Of a stretch of 64,000 bases of DNA, positions 22,714 to 34,848 are shown in pieces. Where the stretch lies: assembly GCA_021018815.1 (NCBI GenBank), contig JAITYX010000033.1, forward strand, positions 3,776,001 to 3,840,000, given 5' to 3'. Every line of letters begins with the position of its first letter. Positions within the stretch are counted from its first letter, which is position 1. Under the pieces are notes generated by a model. That model was not told where the DNA came from. It worked only from the letters and a program-made list of their open reading frames with translations, and searched no databases. Made by a program: the position numbers and the translations under genes. This DNA is from Talinum fruticosum (taxonomy: Eukaryota; Streptophyta; Magnoliopsida; Caryophyllales; Talinaceae).

Positions 22714-24283
22714 TGAAGGTTTGCTCTCGGAGAAGCTAAGTTACCGTAGATGGGGAGGTGAATAGGGTGATGAGGAAATTCGCTTGAGTTAAACACTTGA
22801 TATGATTCCGAGAAGAGTGTGAGTCAAGAATGAACTCGAAAAACACCGACTCGTAAATAAGTGAAAGATGAAGATACTGATTGGACAGAACTTTAAATGC
22901 ATGCGAGTCTAGATTAGACTCGGAAAAGTATCAACTCGAAATTACGTGGAAACCCTCTTGGGGCGAGAAAACCACGGACCGTACTAATCCAAGTAAGAAG
23001 TCAAATCCACTATTCTGAATCCACAAAATACGAGTAGAATGACTTAATCGAGTTGCTCCCTTAGACAACTCCTTACAAGTTTTTCCCAGCACTCAGAAAT
23101 TCCCTTATTTGATCTAGTACTTCCCGACTAAGATAACCTTTAGAGCTAAGGACCACTGAGTTGAGATAACCCTTACAACTCAGTCAAGGGACCTTACTCG
23201 GAAAGTAAGAATAAGTGTTTCGATCGAATACAAGACCTTACAACTCGGAAAATATTAATTACAGAGTTGGAGTTGTAAGTAGAAGATTGAATATGAATAC
23301 AAAGACTTTTGCTCAAGTATATGTATTGACCATTGGTTAAGCAATCTTTAAGAATTGAGAGTTGGCTTCTATTTATAGATGACCAAGCGGACTAGCCGTT
23401 GTGACCATCTTCCGACTGGAAGTCCTTTGTGACCGTTGTAAAAGATTTTCCGAGTCACTCGGAAAATATCCGTTGATGTATGTTCATTGGGCAACGGCTC
23501 TTAACTCTTTTGGAAATCCCAAAACCACTAGCGGTGTCTTGAAAAGTAAGGTGGAAACCACCGTTTTGTTTAGCGTTGTAGATTTCCAGCTTTGGAAACG
23601 AGTAACCCCGACACGAGTGTGTGGGGCTAGGTCGCAGATGGAAAAAGCCTTGTCTGTTGGTGATTTGACGTTTTGAAGCTTAGGTTACTTTTGTAATTTA
23701 AAAATAGGATATCCTCGTTTGAGTAACCTACAAAAGTAAATCAATTTGGTTCTCAAGGTATAAAATACTTTGGTCTAAGATTAGACACGGATCATAAATT
23801 AATTAAGATAATTAAGTGCATAATTATCCGAGTCGGAAAAACGAATGGAATATTTTGAGTCTAATATCCATGAGACTCAAAATCCATCTAAGTCGGTCTA
23901 AGAGAGAATCAAGTCAAATAAAGAATATCGGACTTGATTTAAATAAAGCAAAGTTCAAACAAAATATGCTGACTTAGAAGAATGAATTATGAAGTTAGAT
24001 ATGCGATTATGCAAAATAGAACAAGTGTTTGAACATGCTATATATCGAGTGTTGTCCGAGTGACTCGGAATAGTGTGTGAACAGAGTATGCTTTCCGAGT
24101 CGATCGGAATCAAGTGAGAACATATGCAATGGTTTTGTAACACTCGAAATGATGATCTATCACTCGGAAAAGTTTCTAAGGCACACGGAATGACTTGAAA
24201 TCAAAACCTTATGAGAGCTGAAGTCTTATACCCGATTCATTGATGGAAGTCAGAATGATGTATATGTAAAGTCCGAGTCTTCG
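22714..24283 (-). mobile_element. SV-2 5' LTR (about 1570 bp)
   Basis: Left end TGAAGGTTTGCTC (inverse of the LTR end), right end gtccgagtcttcg (inverse of the LTR start, with one changed last base). The inverted TATA box is at 23370-23377. Colinear with the SV-1 LTRs read in reverse. Confidence 0.88.
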
Positions 24284-24443
24284 AGTGTGATCGAAGTAAG
24301 GAAGGAATAGGCTAAAAAGTGACCATGAGATCGAATACCAAATAAAGTATTCGGTAGCTCTTAGGCGAGTTTCGGCAGCATGATGCTAAGGCGAGAAAGT
24401 CGTGTGGGAATGAGAGCCAAGGCTCTATATTTATAGGGAAAGG
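24284..24443. other. Unassigned flank
   Basis: 160 bp between the SV-2 LTR and an L-family LTR. It contains a TATA-like ctatatttatagg. I see no coding sequence and cannot assign it. Confidence 0.5.
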
Positions 24444-25682
24444 TGTAATACCCGTGACTTTAACTAACGTAGTTATAAAGAATAGAATTTCTTGAGTAAT
24501 ATCCCGTGAATCTAAGGAGGGGATGAGTGATTAATTTTATTTATAGCCGGGCGTATTACATTTAATGTTCCTTTGAAAGCTACTGTCGAATAAATTAAAT
24601 CAAGGAATTTGCGTCCTTTTTCATATGAGCTAAACTCGTATGCGGTTAGGAATTGTCCTAACCGACATATTAAAACAAGCGGGGATAGAAGCATAAGAGG
24701 ACGAGAAAAGGGAAAGGCATGGACTTGTTTTATGTAGAAGAAGGGTCACCTTGGTCTGGATTATGAAAGGATAAAGGAGATTAATTTGGGGTCCAATGAA
24801 AAGGGAAGGCATCATTTGTGAGGCGGTTGAGAGAGATAATGCTAAAGATAAAAGGAAAAAAAAGAACCGACGGGGACTCGGTAAGGCGAAGGAAAAGAAG
24901 CGAGAACAAAGAAAGGGGAAAGAGGGAGGATCGAGGGGGCCGGCGAACACCGCAGATGGCAGTCGGCGACGCGAGTAGGCGTCGAGCAAAGGAAAAGAGT
25001 GAGGGATTGGGACAGAACGAGAGGTGGAGAGAGAAACCTGAAAGCAGACACATACGAGAGAGAGTCCGAGAGACCCAAAATCGGGAAAAGAGCGGCGACA
25101 AGGGAGGAAGACCGGCGGCGAGCATGCGAGGGCCGGACCGAGGGGTAGTGAGAACCAGAAACGGGAAACTAGAAGTAGGGAAGCGAGAAACCGAGAGAGA
25201 CCGAGCAAGAACCGGCAGAGAGAGAGACCGAGACCAAAAAGGAGGAAGTAAGGAAGCCTGAAATCAACACCAAAACCGGAGAATTCAAGGTGGGTAGTCT
25301 TATACTCTAAACTATTAGTAATTTCGAACCCAATCTGTATTTATTATGAATGTCCAATGTCTGCTATGAATAGTGAATGGTTATGCTTTGTAGGAAATGA
25401 TTAGGGATGAACTAGAACTTGAGAGAAACCGATTGAATATTAGGGCCGAATTGGGAATTTGGAGTTGTGTACGTCCAAGGAATAATATTGAAGTTTCAAT
25501 AAGCAATTGAAGACAAAGAAGTTGCAATCTGGGTGCAAATTACTTTGGGATTTCTTGAATTTACGATGTTGGGAGATAATTGCTAATGTTGGGAAATAAC
25601 GAGTTGAAGAAAAAGAAGAGTATCGGTTCACACTGATTGATGCACAATTAGGCATGGGAGTGAGAAGTAGGTGATTGTCGGG
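24444..25682 (+). mobile_element. L-1: L-family LTR, 5' part
   Basis: Starts TGTAATACCCGTGAC and carries the purine-rich block (about 24790-25260) and the conserved box gtgggtagtcttatactc (about 25290) found in every L-family LTR here. It runs to ...gatgcacaattaggcatggg and is then cut by an inverted Sirevirus LTR. The first ~330 bp differ from L-2 and L-4, so it may be a sub-family. The 192 aa ORF on the minus strand (24630-25208) is Ser/Leu/Pro/Phe-rich and is judged a by-product of the purine skew. Confidence 0.7.
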
Positions 25683-25683
25683 T

Positions 25684-26685
25684 TGAAGATTTGCTCTTGG
25701 AGACTCTTAGTCACCCTAGAGGAGGGGGTGAATAGGGTGATGAGGACATTTTAACAAACTTAGAAGATTTAATCTTGAAAAGAGTAATCAAGACAATCTA
25801 AGTCTAGATTGGACTCGGAAAAGTGTAAACACGGATATACGTGGAAACCCTCCTGGGGTAAAAAACACGGACAAGTGCTAGTCCAAGCACCAAGTCAAAT
25901 CCAATATTTAGAATCCACAAAATACAACGAGACTAACCCAACCAGAATTGCTCCCTAAACAATTCCTTACAGAGTTTTCCTAGACTCGAAATTCCCTTAT
26001 GTGATCTAGTACTTCCTAACCGAGGTAACCTTTACGAGTTAGGGACAAGCGAGCTGAGTTAACCCTTACAGCTCGGTTAAGGGACCTTACTTAGAAAGTA
26101 AGACAGAGTATGTAATTGATTACAAGACTTTACAACTCGTAAAGTATGAATTACACGTTGTGAGTTATAAATAAAAGATTGAGTATGAATACAATGACTT
26201 TTGCTTAAGTAATGTGTTTCAACAATAGTTCCAAGCAATCTTCTAGTCTTGAGTGATGGCTTATATTTATAGATGACCAAATAGATTAGCGGTTGTGATT
26301 AATTTCTGAACGAAGTCCTTTGTGACCGTTGTAACGGTTTTCCGAGTCGCTCGAAAAGATCCGAGTGAGATGTGAACGTTATGTAACGGCTCTTGGCTTC
26401 TTAAGGTGCTCCAATCAGCTGGTGATGTCTAAAAAGAAAGATGGAAACCACCATTGAGATTAGCATTGAAGTTTTCCTGTTTTAGAAACACACAACCCCG
26501 ACACAGAGCATCCGAGCCTTGTTCGAAGTAAAAAGCCTTGTCTCGCTGGTGAGTGACAGACTTGAAGCCGGTTACTTTTGTAATTCAATAATAAGATAAC
26601 CTCGTTTGGATAACCTACAAAAAGAAATCATTTTGGTTCTCAATGTATAGAATACTTTGGTCTAAGATTAGGCACGAGATAATAA
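25684..26685 (-). mobile_element. Sirevirus LTR fragment, minus strand
   Basis: Starts TGAAGATTTGCTC and follows the inverted SV-2 LTR, including TATA (26264-26271) and the ggttactttt...gataacctcgttt region, up to attaggcacgagataata. The remaining ~600 bp are missing. CACTA-derived DNA follows. Confidence 0.8.
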
Positions 26686-27330
26686 TGGATAAATGGGTCG
26701 ACCAAAAATCCAAGGCCATTTATGTGAGTAACCTTATATATGCAATTTTCATATTTTTTAATATATGGTCTTCTTTGACAACCTGTGATAGTTATATGCC
26801 TCAAATATTTATATATTATTCAGGACATGTTTCAAAAGAGTGGGAAGAGTTACGAAACACTCAACCCACTCAACCTTCTACCGATGACCCCAACTCTTCG
26901 AGGATCATGTCTCCACCCCTTCACAACATGAATTGTGGGTCAAAGCCAATACGAACAAAAAAAGTCACATTTATGGACTTGGATCCGAGGCTAAAAACTT
27001 AAAACCAACCATGTCTTTCAAATCACCGAAAGCTTCTACTCTAGATGACTTAGATTTAAGAGCAACGAGTGCTTAATTTAACTTCTAAGTTACATCAATA
27101 GATTGAGCATGCTCATGTGCTTGGGTTAGAAAATAGGCAGCTTAAAGAAAAGGTGGACAGTTTTGCTGAGCCAATAGCATGCTTCATTGAATTTATGAAA
27201 TCTCGGCAAGCATCCGGATCTCACCGTCGACTAATACAACCACAAGAGGAAGAGGAAGAGGAAGAGGAAGAGGAAGAGGAAGAGTATGAGGATGAGGAAG
27301 AGGATGAGGAAGAGGAAGAGGAAGATTAAG
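26685..27330 (+). pseudogene. CACTA second-protein remnant (En/Spm plant transposase type)
   Basis: An exon-like piece (26685-26723) encodes MDKWVDQKSKAIY. It is followed by gtgagt and, at 26823, by ttattcag, a plausible ~100 bp intron. The next exon has HVSKEWEELRNTQPTQPSTD in a different frame. Later, 27117-27329 encodes a helical LENRQLKEKVDSFAEPIACF region and a run of about 30 acidic residues from a GAGGAA repeat. The pattern resembles the C-terminal half of proteins with the Ptta/En/Spm plant transposase domain. Broken and truncated at the N-terminus. The assignment is moderate. Confidence 0.5.
27244..27328. repeat. (GAGGAA)n microsatellite
   Basis: About 14 imperfect units, translated as poly-Glu in the CACTA remnant and as a Pro/Leu run on the other strand. 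Confidence 0.85.
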
Positions 27331-27654
27331 AGTGAGGACCCTGAATTGATTGTGAACTTTGGTGTATTGGTTAACATTTTGCGAACTTTTCACATAATAT
27401 GTTTATGGTTTGTTGTGAACTTTTGTATGATTGTTTTTGTGAACTTGTGAATTGGTTTTAAATATGTTTGGATTGTTCATGATTTTGAACATGTATGTTG
27501 GATTTGTATATCCAACTTGGATGAGTACTTTGTGGTCGACATATGTAAATGCCAAATGTAATTGTCACATATGCGAATGATGGATTTGTATATCCATTCA
27601 CAATTTTTTGTATTAGGGTAACCAAAAATTAAAAAATGTATTTTGGAATTCTGC

Positions 27655-28093
27655 CAAGATAGTGACGGATTAGCCACGGAGTAGCGACGGATTAGCCACG
27701 GATTAGGTACGGAACAACGACGGATTAGCGTGGATCGGTGATGGAAAACAGCAAAGGAAATACCACAATTTCCGTCGCTAGCGACATGCTGATGACGGAT
27801 TAGCGACGGATAAGCATGGATTAGCGACGAAAAACAACGACGGAAATACCACAATTTCGTCGCTAAAATCAGCGACGAAACATCATTCCGTCGCCGATTT
27901 ACATCAGCTACGGAAGGAGTTTCCATCGCTGATCCATCGCTAATTAGCGACAGATTCAGGTATTTCCGTCGCTAAATTTTAGCGACTCGACTTTTAGTGA
28001 CGAAATATTTCCGTCGCTATTTTCGAAAATCCGTCGCTATTTGACAATTTTCCGTCGCTGTTTCCGCCGCTAATTGTCGGTTTTCTAGTAGTG
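27655..28093. repeat. CACTA subterminal repeats and right terminus
   Basis: More than a dozen copies of a short unit related to tagcgacgga and its inverse ttccgtcgcta, in direct and inverted orientation, becoming denser toward the terminus. In CACTA elements such repeats bind the element's own DNA-binding protein. Confidence 0.85.
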
Positions 28094-28319
28094 AGAAATG
28101 CTAAGGAGATTGTACTTAAGTGCTTTGACAAGGTAGATTTGATCGACCGAGTTGTTTCCTTAACCAATCTTGGTAATCCAATTTATCTTGCCTTTTCTAT
28201 TGTCTCCAAATGTGACTTTGCCTACTTTCCAATCTTCTAATTCGAGAAGTGTCTTAAATCTCCGGACATATGGTGTGAGCAGACCACTGTCTAAGTACCA
28301 ATGACCCTTTCGTTTCGAG
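28094..28319 (-). pseudogene. Sirevirus protease fragment, minus strand
   Basis: Colinear with SV-2 20595-20825: gacaagg...gattgcttcctt-like words, the Lys-Val-Thr-Phe-Gly-Asp region and the active-site Asp-Ser-Gly region around 28290 on the minus strand. Cut by the CACTA end on the left and by an L-family LTR on the right. Confidence 0.75.
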
Positions 28320-31300
28320 TGAGACCCGTAATTTTGGGTTAGGTGGTTTACGAGTTAAGTTTATTAATTAGCCTTAATTAAATAGAGTAGGTCGAGTGAC
28401 CAAGTTTTATACGTGGTTAGATATTCGTAAATTTATCCGAGCGGATTATTACTAGTCCGCGTATTTCTAATTGGTAGAGCGCTCTAATTCTTTCCTCCGA
28501 ATTTTCTGCTGGACTGGTTAAATAAAAACCTAAGACGTGTACATTGCTTATTTGGGTCTAGTTAAGTTATTGCTTGGCGGAAGAAAAAAAGGAAAGAAGA
28601 GCAGGGGAAATAAATGAAAGAAAACAAATGGGATTAGTATTATTCTTAAACTTAATGGATTAGAGAGGAAAATTGGGGTCCAATAAGGATGATAGACTAA
28701 CACTCGGTCGGTGGAGAACGAGGGAAGCAAGAAGAAGGCTCGGGGGCCCGAGCAGAGGAAAAGAAAGGAGAAAAGCGAGAGGGGGAACCGGAAAGAGAGG
28801 TAGAGCGAAGCGAGAGCGGGAGCGAGAGGACGCCGAAACCGGCAATCGGCGGGCTGCCGTGCCCGAAGACGAGACAGCGGACGAAGGAAAAGGAAAGAGG
28901 GAGCGAAAGGAAGGAGGAGCGGAACCGAACGAGGGAAAACGAGAGAAGGGAGATCGGGCGAGGGGAAACACAGCGAGCGAGAGAACAGAGCAGAGAGAGT
29001 GTGAGCATGAGAGCCAACGAGGCGGTGGCGCTCGAACGGCGAGAGCACCGCAGCCAGTGAGCCAAGAAAGGGAGAAGACCGGACCCGAAACAGAGGAGAA
29101 AAGCAAGGCGCGAAGGACAAAGGGCCCGAGGGTAGCGACCGGTGAGCGAAGAAAGGAGTGAGGGGCCGGGACGAAACGAGAGGCGAAGGATCCGGAGCGA
29201 GACAGGTGAGCGCGGAGAGTAGAGGAAGCAAGAAACGCCGAACCGAAGCAATTATCCAAAACCCTAGAATTCGAGGTGGGTAGTCTTATACTCTAAACTA
29301 TTAGTAATTTCGAAATCCAATGAGTTTTAGTTGTGATTGTTGAATGTTTATGTGATAGAATGAAGTAAGGAAGTGGTTAGGACTGAATTAAGTTATGAGA
29401 AAATCGAATTGAACTGTGACGCTCGAATTAGAAACGTGAAGGAGCTTAGTAGTTTGTTAGGGTAGAGTTGAGATGCTTGAAAGTTTAGGAGTTAGGTTGT
29501 GTAGGTACAAAGACTATTGTGAAGGTCTCAATTAGCACTTACAAATGAAGAAATGATTATTTGGGTCTAAACTACGAATTGATGCTCCAATTGAACCTTA
29601 GAGATTTCCTAAGTTCTTTGCGTTGGAAGGTAACGACTTATATTGGGAAATAAAGAGTTAAGTATAAAAGACGAGTGCGAGTTCACACCGATTGATGCAC
29701 AATTGAGGCATGGGAGTGAGAGGTGGGTGAATATTAGGATAATTGTGTTCAAAAGATAATTAAATCCTTGAGGTTGAACTAAATTCGAAGATAAGCTGGA
29801 ACTAGCGGAAGTGGAGCGATGAAAAGAGATTAAGAGCTGTATGATTGAGTTTGGACGAGAAAGAGCAATTAATAAAATAGAAACCTAAGATGAGAGCAAA
29901 TTACACTTGGAGATGAAGGAAGCTAGAGGAATTTTAGTAGTGAAGTAAGAATGAGAGCTATCCGACTAAATATGAGTAAGAAAAGGTTGATTAGTAATGT
30001 GGAGGCGTAATCAAAAACATTGAAGTAAAGATGGTAAATTATGAGAAGTTGGGACATGTGAGGTTAATGGTAACTACTTATGGTTATTGTGCCTCGAAAA
30101 AAGAATTAATCTTACTAAATGGGAGAATTGAGAAAGGTTTAGTTGAAGAGAAGCTGAGAATGACTATCTATGTTGAATTACGGCTATTTGTGCAAGTGAT
30201 TGTGTTAAACGTTGTTCAAAAGTTGGTTTTGAAAGAAGTTATATGTTTTACGCAAAATGATGCTTGAATGTGACTTGTGTGATACATGATTTTCAAACGT
30301 GAAAGCATACTTTTAAGAAGTGAATTGATTTGAGAATGCTGTTTGAAACAAGCTTAATAAGTGATCATGTTAAAGAAACTGTTGTGAATCGACTTTGCTC
30401 GGATCGTTTAGCACAAGGAAGGATTCTAGCTAGGGCGGCTAGCTAGGGGTCCTGTGTAGCAGGACGCCCGATTGGAATCTTCCTAGATAGGTCCCGGGAG
30501 CCTTTCATTTAGGGTCGTGCCCCGAGAGAAACTATAAGAAATTACAAAGTGCTAGTTCGAGTCCCAAACCGGGGTAGTGATTCACCGAAAGAGATTCATT
30601 GAAAATGATTTATGAGAAGTGATTCAAGTAGAAGTGATCCAATGTCCGATTGAAAGCATTTGAAAGAAAGTGCAGATGAATTGACCTTGTTTAAAGTGAG
30701 TTAATTCCCAAAATGATTGCAATTCGTGCTTTGAATGATTGAAAAGTTATGATCGTTACGTTGAAAACTATTTCAAGAGATTTCGTTGAAAAGTATATAG
30801 ATTTGTATTATGTTATTATGCTTTTGCTGATTTCATTATTATAAGTATTACGTGTAAAGAATTTCCATTTTAAGGGTGTAAGACTCAGGTGAGCCCGTGT
30901 TTTATTACTCACCCCCACAAATTTTCCCCCACTCCTAGTATTGCAGGTACATTTCCGAAAAGTATGATCTAGACTTAGCTTAGTTCGGACTCCGCTGATT
31001 GCTATTTGCTGCGTGCTGAATGATTCGAGTCAAGAATATGCATTTCTTATATTTCCTAGTATTGTACTTTGTAATTCAGTTCATATAGTTTGTACCCAAT
31101 GTACCATGAACCATTTAGATCGTTTTAAGTTTGTCGCATGATTGGTTGGACACCGGCGTGTAGCCGTTGAGTTGTATACTCCAAGTGTGTGGCTCGTTGA
31201 GTTTTATTATGCGTTTTATGCAGGTTTTTAGGGCTTTTATCCTATGGGATGGTCCACATTACAAATAGAACTCGCCGAATTTTCTAGGAAATCTCAAATT

Positions 31301-31431
31301 CTTTTGGAGAACTACCTTTATTATCTTTAAGTTGAGTTTAGACAACCAAACCGACACCGGAAAGAGCCTTGGGAGTTCCTTTAAGGAACTCGGCGATGTG
31401 ATACTCCTAGGGGGTGTTTTGGGGTGTTACA
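28320..31431 (+). mobile_element. L-2 5' LTR (3112 bp)
   Basis: Starts TGAGACCCGTAATTTTGG (two bases short of the TGTAAGACCC seen in L-4) and ends ttggggtgttaca. Contains the purine-rich block (28670-29250), the box gtgggtagtcttatactc (29276-29293), a hairpin module (tcctgtgtagcagga at 30450-30464) and a GAGCCCG/cccccac end region (30880-30940). ORFs on both strands of the purine-rich block, up to 227 aa, are low complexity. Confidence 0.85.
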
Positions 31432-31436
31432 TTTTA

Positions 31437-31448
31437 TGGTATCGTAGC
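31437..31448 (+). promoter_or_regulatory. L-2 primer-binding site
   Basis: tggtatcgtagc, five bases after the LTR end, resembles the Met-tRNA-type tggtatcagagc. L-4 has tggtattagagc at the same place. Confidence 0.7.
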
Positions 31449-33209
31449 ATAGATTTTGGTGACCTTAAATTTGCATTGCATATAGCCGTCTAGGATCTTT
31501 GTTTTGTGACTATGTGCTTTATTTGTGGCCGATGTACGTGTGCCTTTAAGTTGAACCTCTGACTTATCGGTGACTACCTAGTTGGTTTAGTCGAATTAGT
31601 TAGCCCGTAAACTTCTTGTTGAGGTGATATGTGAGTGATTTACATGTACTAAGTATGCTGAGTGTGGTTGAAATGTTTTTTTGTTCCGTTATTCATTGAC
31701 TTCGTGGTGTAACTTTTGAATCGTTAGTTGACTTAGGAATTCTACCCCTAATGCGAGTATTCAATTATGTATTGGTTGTTTATATCATTATTCCCAAGGA
31801 GCTTAGAGAATGCATAATTCATCTTAGATGGGAAATGAAAAGGATATACGGTGCACTAGCATAAGTGAAGCATTCTTGGAGACTCCTGATCCCAATCGTT
31901 GATTTAAGTATAGAGGTTGCCTTTTGGGGAGTTGTTACTAAGGAAGGAAGTGAAATGTCATATTGTTGAATAGGATAGGATTGAGCACCTCGAACATTGA
32001 GGGATACTTGCATATGTTTGCGAAATGCTCATAAGTGGCTACCTTGAAGGTCATAAATGAGAATTAGAGGCTATGGAGAGGGAAATTAAGGGGAAATACA
32101 ACGTGAAAAGTTCGTTGTATCATTAGTGGAATTGGCTTTCTTGATAATAATAGTTGGGTCCATAATCGAAATGTCAAATTGGTATTTTGCTTGAAATGCA
32201 TGTTGATTTGGATATGTTGAAAGGTATCCTTTGGGGTACATTTGGGAGTTATGTTGGAGAAACAGTTGATTTAAGGATTTTCTCTATTTCCATTTAAGTT
32301 TTGAGTCAACCAAACATAGGACGCAGTGGTTATGGAGATCCATCTATGAGTTCCAAATTGAGAAACTTGTGAGAAAGGTCTAGAATAAGTCGAGCATGAG
32401 ATTAGAAGTAGCAAAGTGAATCACATTGAAGGTTGGGCTTTCCCCATTTGAGTTCCTTTGACTTAACTACCTCGCCAAGAGGAGTTGATTGATGAATGTT
32501 GGAATCATGCCTTCCACCACCTTGAGTTTATATGTGGTCATTCTTTACGAGTAATCCATACATCATAAATCCTTTGGAAGTAGTCATTTGAGATCTTTAT
32601 AAACCCGGGCATGATAACAATCTTGTGGGGTGAGTGCCTCATTTACAAAGGAAGTCTAAAGGTTGTTCGATCACTCCTATACTTCATGTGGAGTTCATTG
32701 TGTTATTAGTGATCATTGGAGTGACTATAAGTTACGTGGGAGCGAGATACTTTAAGTTTTACATAAGGATCGTAGGTTTGACCTTAACTCTCATGGGGGT
32801 GAAAGAATAGCATAAGGACTCCCTACTACCTATTGTAGTGACCATGAGATTTTCAAGGATTGTATTGTGCTAGATATGATCGCACATAGTTGGGTTACCT
32901 CGAACTTCTACCTTGGTTTCAATTCCAAGCATTTTGATTGTACTGCCGAGCTCTATCTACTCGCCTTTTAGTAATGTTACTTGCCGAGTATGTGTGTCAT
33001 TCTCACTCGGTTCGACTAGTGATGCGCCATAGATAATTCGTTGGACTAGCCCGTCCAACTAGCTGGGCCATAGAGTTTGGTTAAGTTTGTGGAGGACATT
33101 GAGCCGAGAGGGTGGTGGGAGATATTCGAACTAGATGCGTACGAAGCTAAGGTGTTGATTGCATTAAGTGTTCGGTGGAGACGTTAGTATCGAATTTGAA
33201 AACAAGTGG
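31449..33209 (+). other. L-2 internal region, non-coding
   Basis: About 1.76 kb with no ORF above about 70 codons and no gag/pol motif on either strand. Colinear with the L-4 interior, so this is a family feature and not decay of one copy alone. Confidence 0.65.
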
Positions 33210-34848
33210 GAACCCAAATTTGAATGATTTTAGGTCTTGGATAATTATGAGTCTTCTTTCTAGAAAACCGAGTGTGTGTCTCTTTTCTTTGAAAATCCTT
33301 TCTTTTGTAAACAAGTGGGGAAGGCTTTTTACTCGTAAACTGGTTTAGGCTCAATCCTCTTTTTATGAGAGTGAATGGGACGTGCTCAGCCTTCCTGAAC
33401 TTTACAGGTCCGGAGTCGGTTTTAAAAAGACTAGAATAGGAATTATATTCCTTTTCAAGCAATTTAGCCAAGACCTTCTTTTCTAAATGAGACACACCGA
33501 GAACCTAATATAAGATAAAGGTTTTTCTGACCATGAATTAGTTTTAAAACCAGCTCTTGAAACTCATTGAGCTTCTTTTCAGTTGCTCATTCTCTATTGT
33601 GAGTGACTCAGATTCAGTCTCATATCTTGAGCACTATTCTTGAGTACCTTTAAATTCCGTCTCAAGTTTTGTAACTCATTTTCCAAAACATTACTCTCAG
33701 TAGTGAGAGACTCAAGTTGTTCTTTGAAGTCCGAAGAGTTAGAATTAGACTTTTCTTCCAAAGTAAAAAATATATCTAGTAAAATCAACTTTGGAAAACT
33801 TAAAGAAGTATTCAATTACCTCCTAAGGAGTTGTGTCATTAATATTTCAGTTGTTATTATCCGACTCGGATTCAATTTATGAGTCTACTAGTGCCATAAG
33901 ACACTTGGCGTCATCGGAATAATTTTCTTCGGATGAGTCATCATCACTCCAGGTAGCCATCATAGCCTTTTTCTTCTTTTTATCCTTCTTTCTCTTTAGA
34001 TAGTCCTTAACAATGTGCTCCATGCTGCCACATTCAAAGCAACCAGAGTTCTTAGTTAAAGATAATTTTGAAGAGGATGAGTATTTACCTTTCTTGTCCT
34101 TCTTATCTTTCTTGTAGAACTCTTCCTTTGGCCTCTTTTGCCACTTCTTGTACTTCATCATCTTTTTGAAGCCTCGGGCAATGAGTGCCATAGGATCCTC
34201 TTCTAATTATGAGGAGCTCGGACCTTGACGTCCGCTTTCGATGCCTTCAGCTTAATGTTCTTTTTGGTGCTGACCTCTCGCATCCCCTTCTTCCAGGTGA
34301 ATCTCATGAGTGAGTAGCTTCCCAATGAGCTCATCCGACTTTATTTGAGAAAGGTTCTTAGCCTCTACAACGATTGTCACCTTGGGACCCTATCTTCTGT
34401 TTGGTAGACTTCTAAGAATTTTTTTGATCATGTGTTCGTGAGAGATCTTTCTTCTTAGAGACATGACATTGTTAGTAATCTCTATGAATGGAGCATTCAT
34501 CCGAGAGATGTTTTCTTCGGCTCCATCTTGAATAGCTCATACTTGTCAAGATATTGACTTATCTTTGCCTCGCTTCACTTTACTTGTTCCTCCATAGGTG
34601 TTAATAAGTGTGTCCCACACCTCTTTGGCTGTGTCACAAGTAGAGACTCTGTTGTATTCTTCCGAGCCGATGGCACACATCGGTGTGTTCATAGCTTTGA
34701 AGTTTTTTCGAACTTCTCAATCTCTTCACTCGGTGTACTCATATTTCTCTATAAGCACAAATCTTACACCTTCCGTCTTCAATGGGATAAAGTTTCCATT
34801 CGAGATGTTCCAAACTACTTCATTATTATCCATTAGAAAGCATTCAAT
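33210..34848 (-). pseudogene. Sirevirus gag fragment, minus strand
   Basis: On the minus strand: a short GFKKMM...CCHC-knuckle stretch (34191-33877, open, 104 aa) with MALIARGFKKMMKYKKWQK, CFECGSMEHIVKDY and MMATWSDDDSSEENYSDD; then FTLEEKSNSNSSDFKEQ (33815-33594); then a region leading into protease (33495-33210). N-terminal gag (near 34700-34848) is decayed. The fragment ends 34848 at the gag start region and borders the satellite array. Confidence 0.82.

Larger units (their letters stand above)
13572..24283 (-). mobile_element. SV-2: Sirevirus-type element with env-like ORF, minus strand
   Basis: Reading on the minus strand: 5' LTR (24283-22714), PBS (22711-22700), gag, protease, integrase, RT, RNase H, env-like ORF (17005-15312), polypurine tract (14832-14817), 3' LTR (14816-13572, truncated). 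The order and the env-like ORF after pol are as described for plant Sireviruses (SIRE1 type). It is about 10.7 kb long, in line with that group. Coding regions carry stops and frameshifts, though fewer than in SV-1 (gag 21489-21899 and RT 18332-18682 are open). The left end is truncated at an inverted junction with the SV-1 stub. Confidence 0.87.
26685..28093 (+). mobile_element. C-1: CACTA (En/Spm) element, 3' part
   Basis: The right end at 28093 reads ggttttctagtagtg, so the inverse begins CACTACTAGAAAACC, a CACTA terminus. Before it lie many copies of a TAGCGACGGA-type subterminal repeat (27655-28093) in both orientations, as in this superfamily. Coding remnants lie at 26685-27330. The left terminus is missing; the left side ends at a Sirevirus LTR breakpoint. 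Confidence 0.85.
28320..33209 (+). mobile_element. L-2: long-LTR non-autonomous element, truncated
   Basis: Complete 5' LTR (28320-31431, 3112 bp), PBS (31437-31448) and 1.76 kb of interior. The interior matches 46237-48150 of L-4 and has no gag or pol. It ends at gaaaacaag, after which the minus-strand Sirevirus gag resumes (33210). The 3' half and 3' LTR are lost. It sits inside Sirevirus protease/gag DNA. Confidence 0.8.

Noticed and set aside
24630..25208. 192 aa minus-strand ORF (and similar ones at 28548-29231, 43301-43858, 58504-58944)
   Set aside because: Ser/Leu/Pro/Phe-rich and overlapped by long ORFs in other frames. They arise from the purine-skewed LTR block, with few stop codons by composition, and show no domain.
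27193..27393. Pro/Leu-rich ORF opposite the GAGGAA run
   Set aside because: Translation of a microsatellite.
30031..30267. 78 aa plus-strand ORF in the L-2 LTR
   Set aside because: The matching L-4 LTR sequence has it broken, and there is no domain or conservation of frame.
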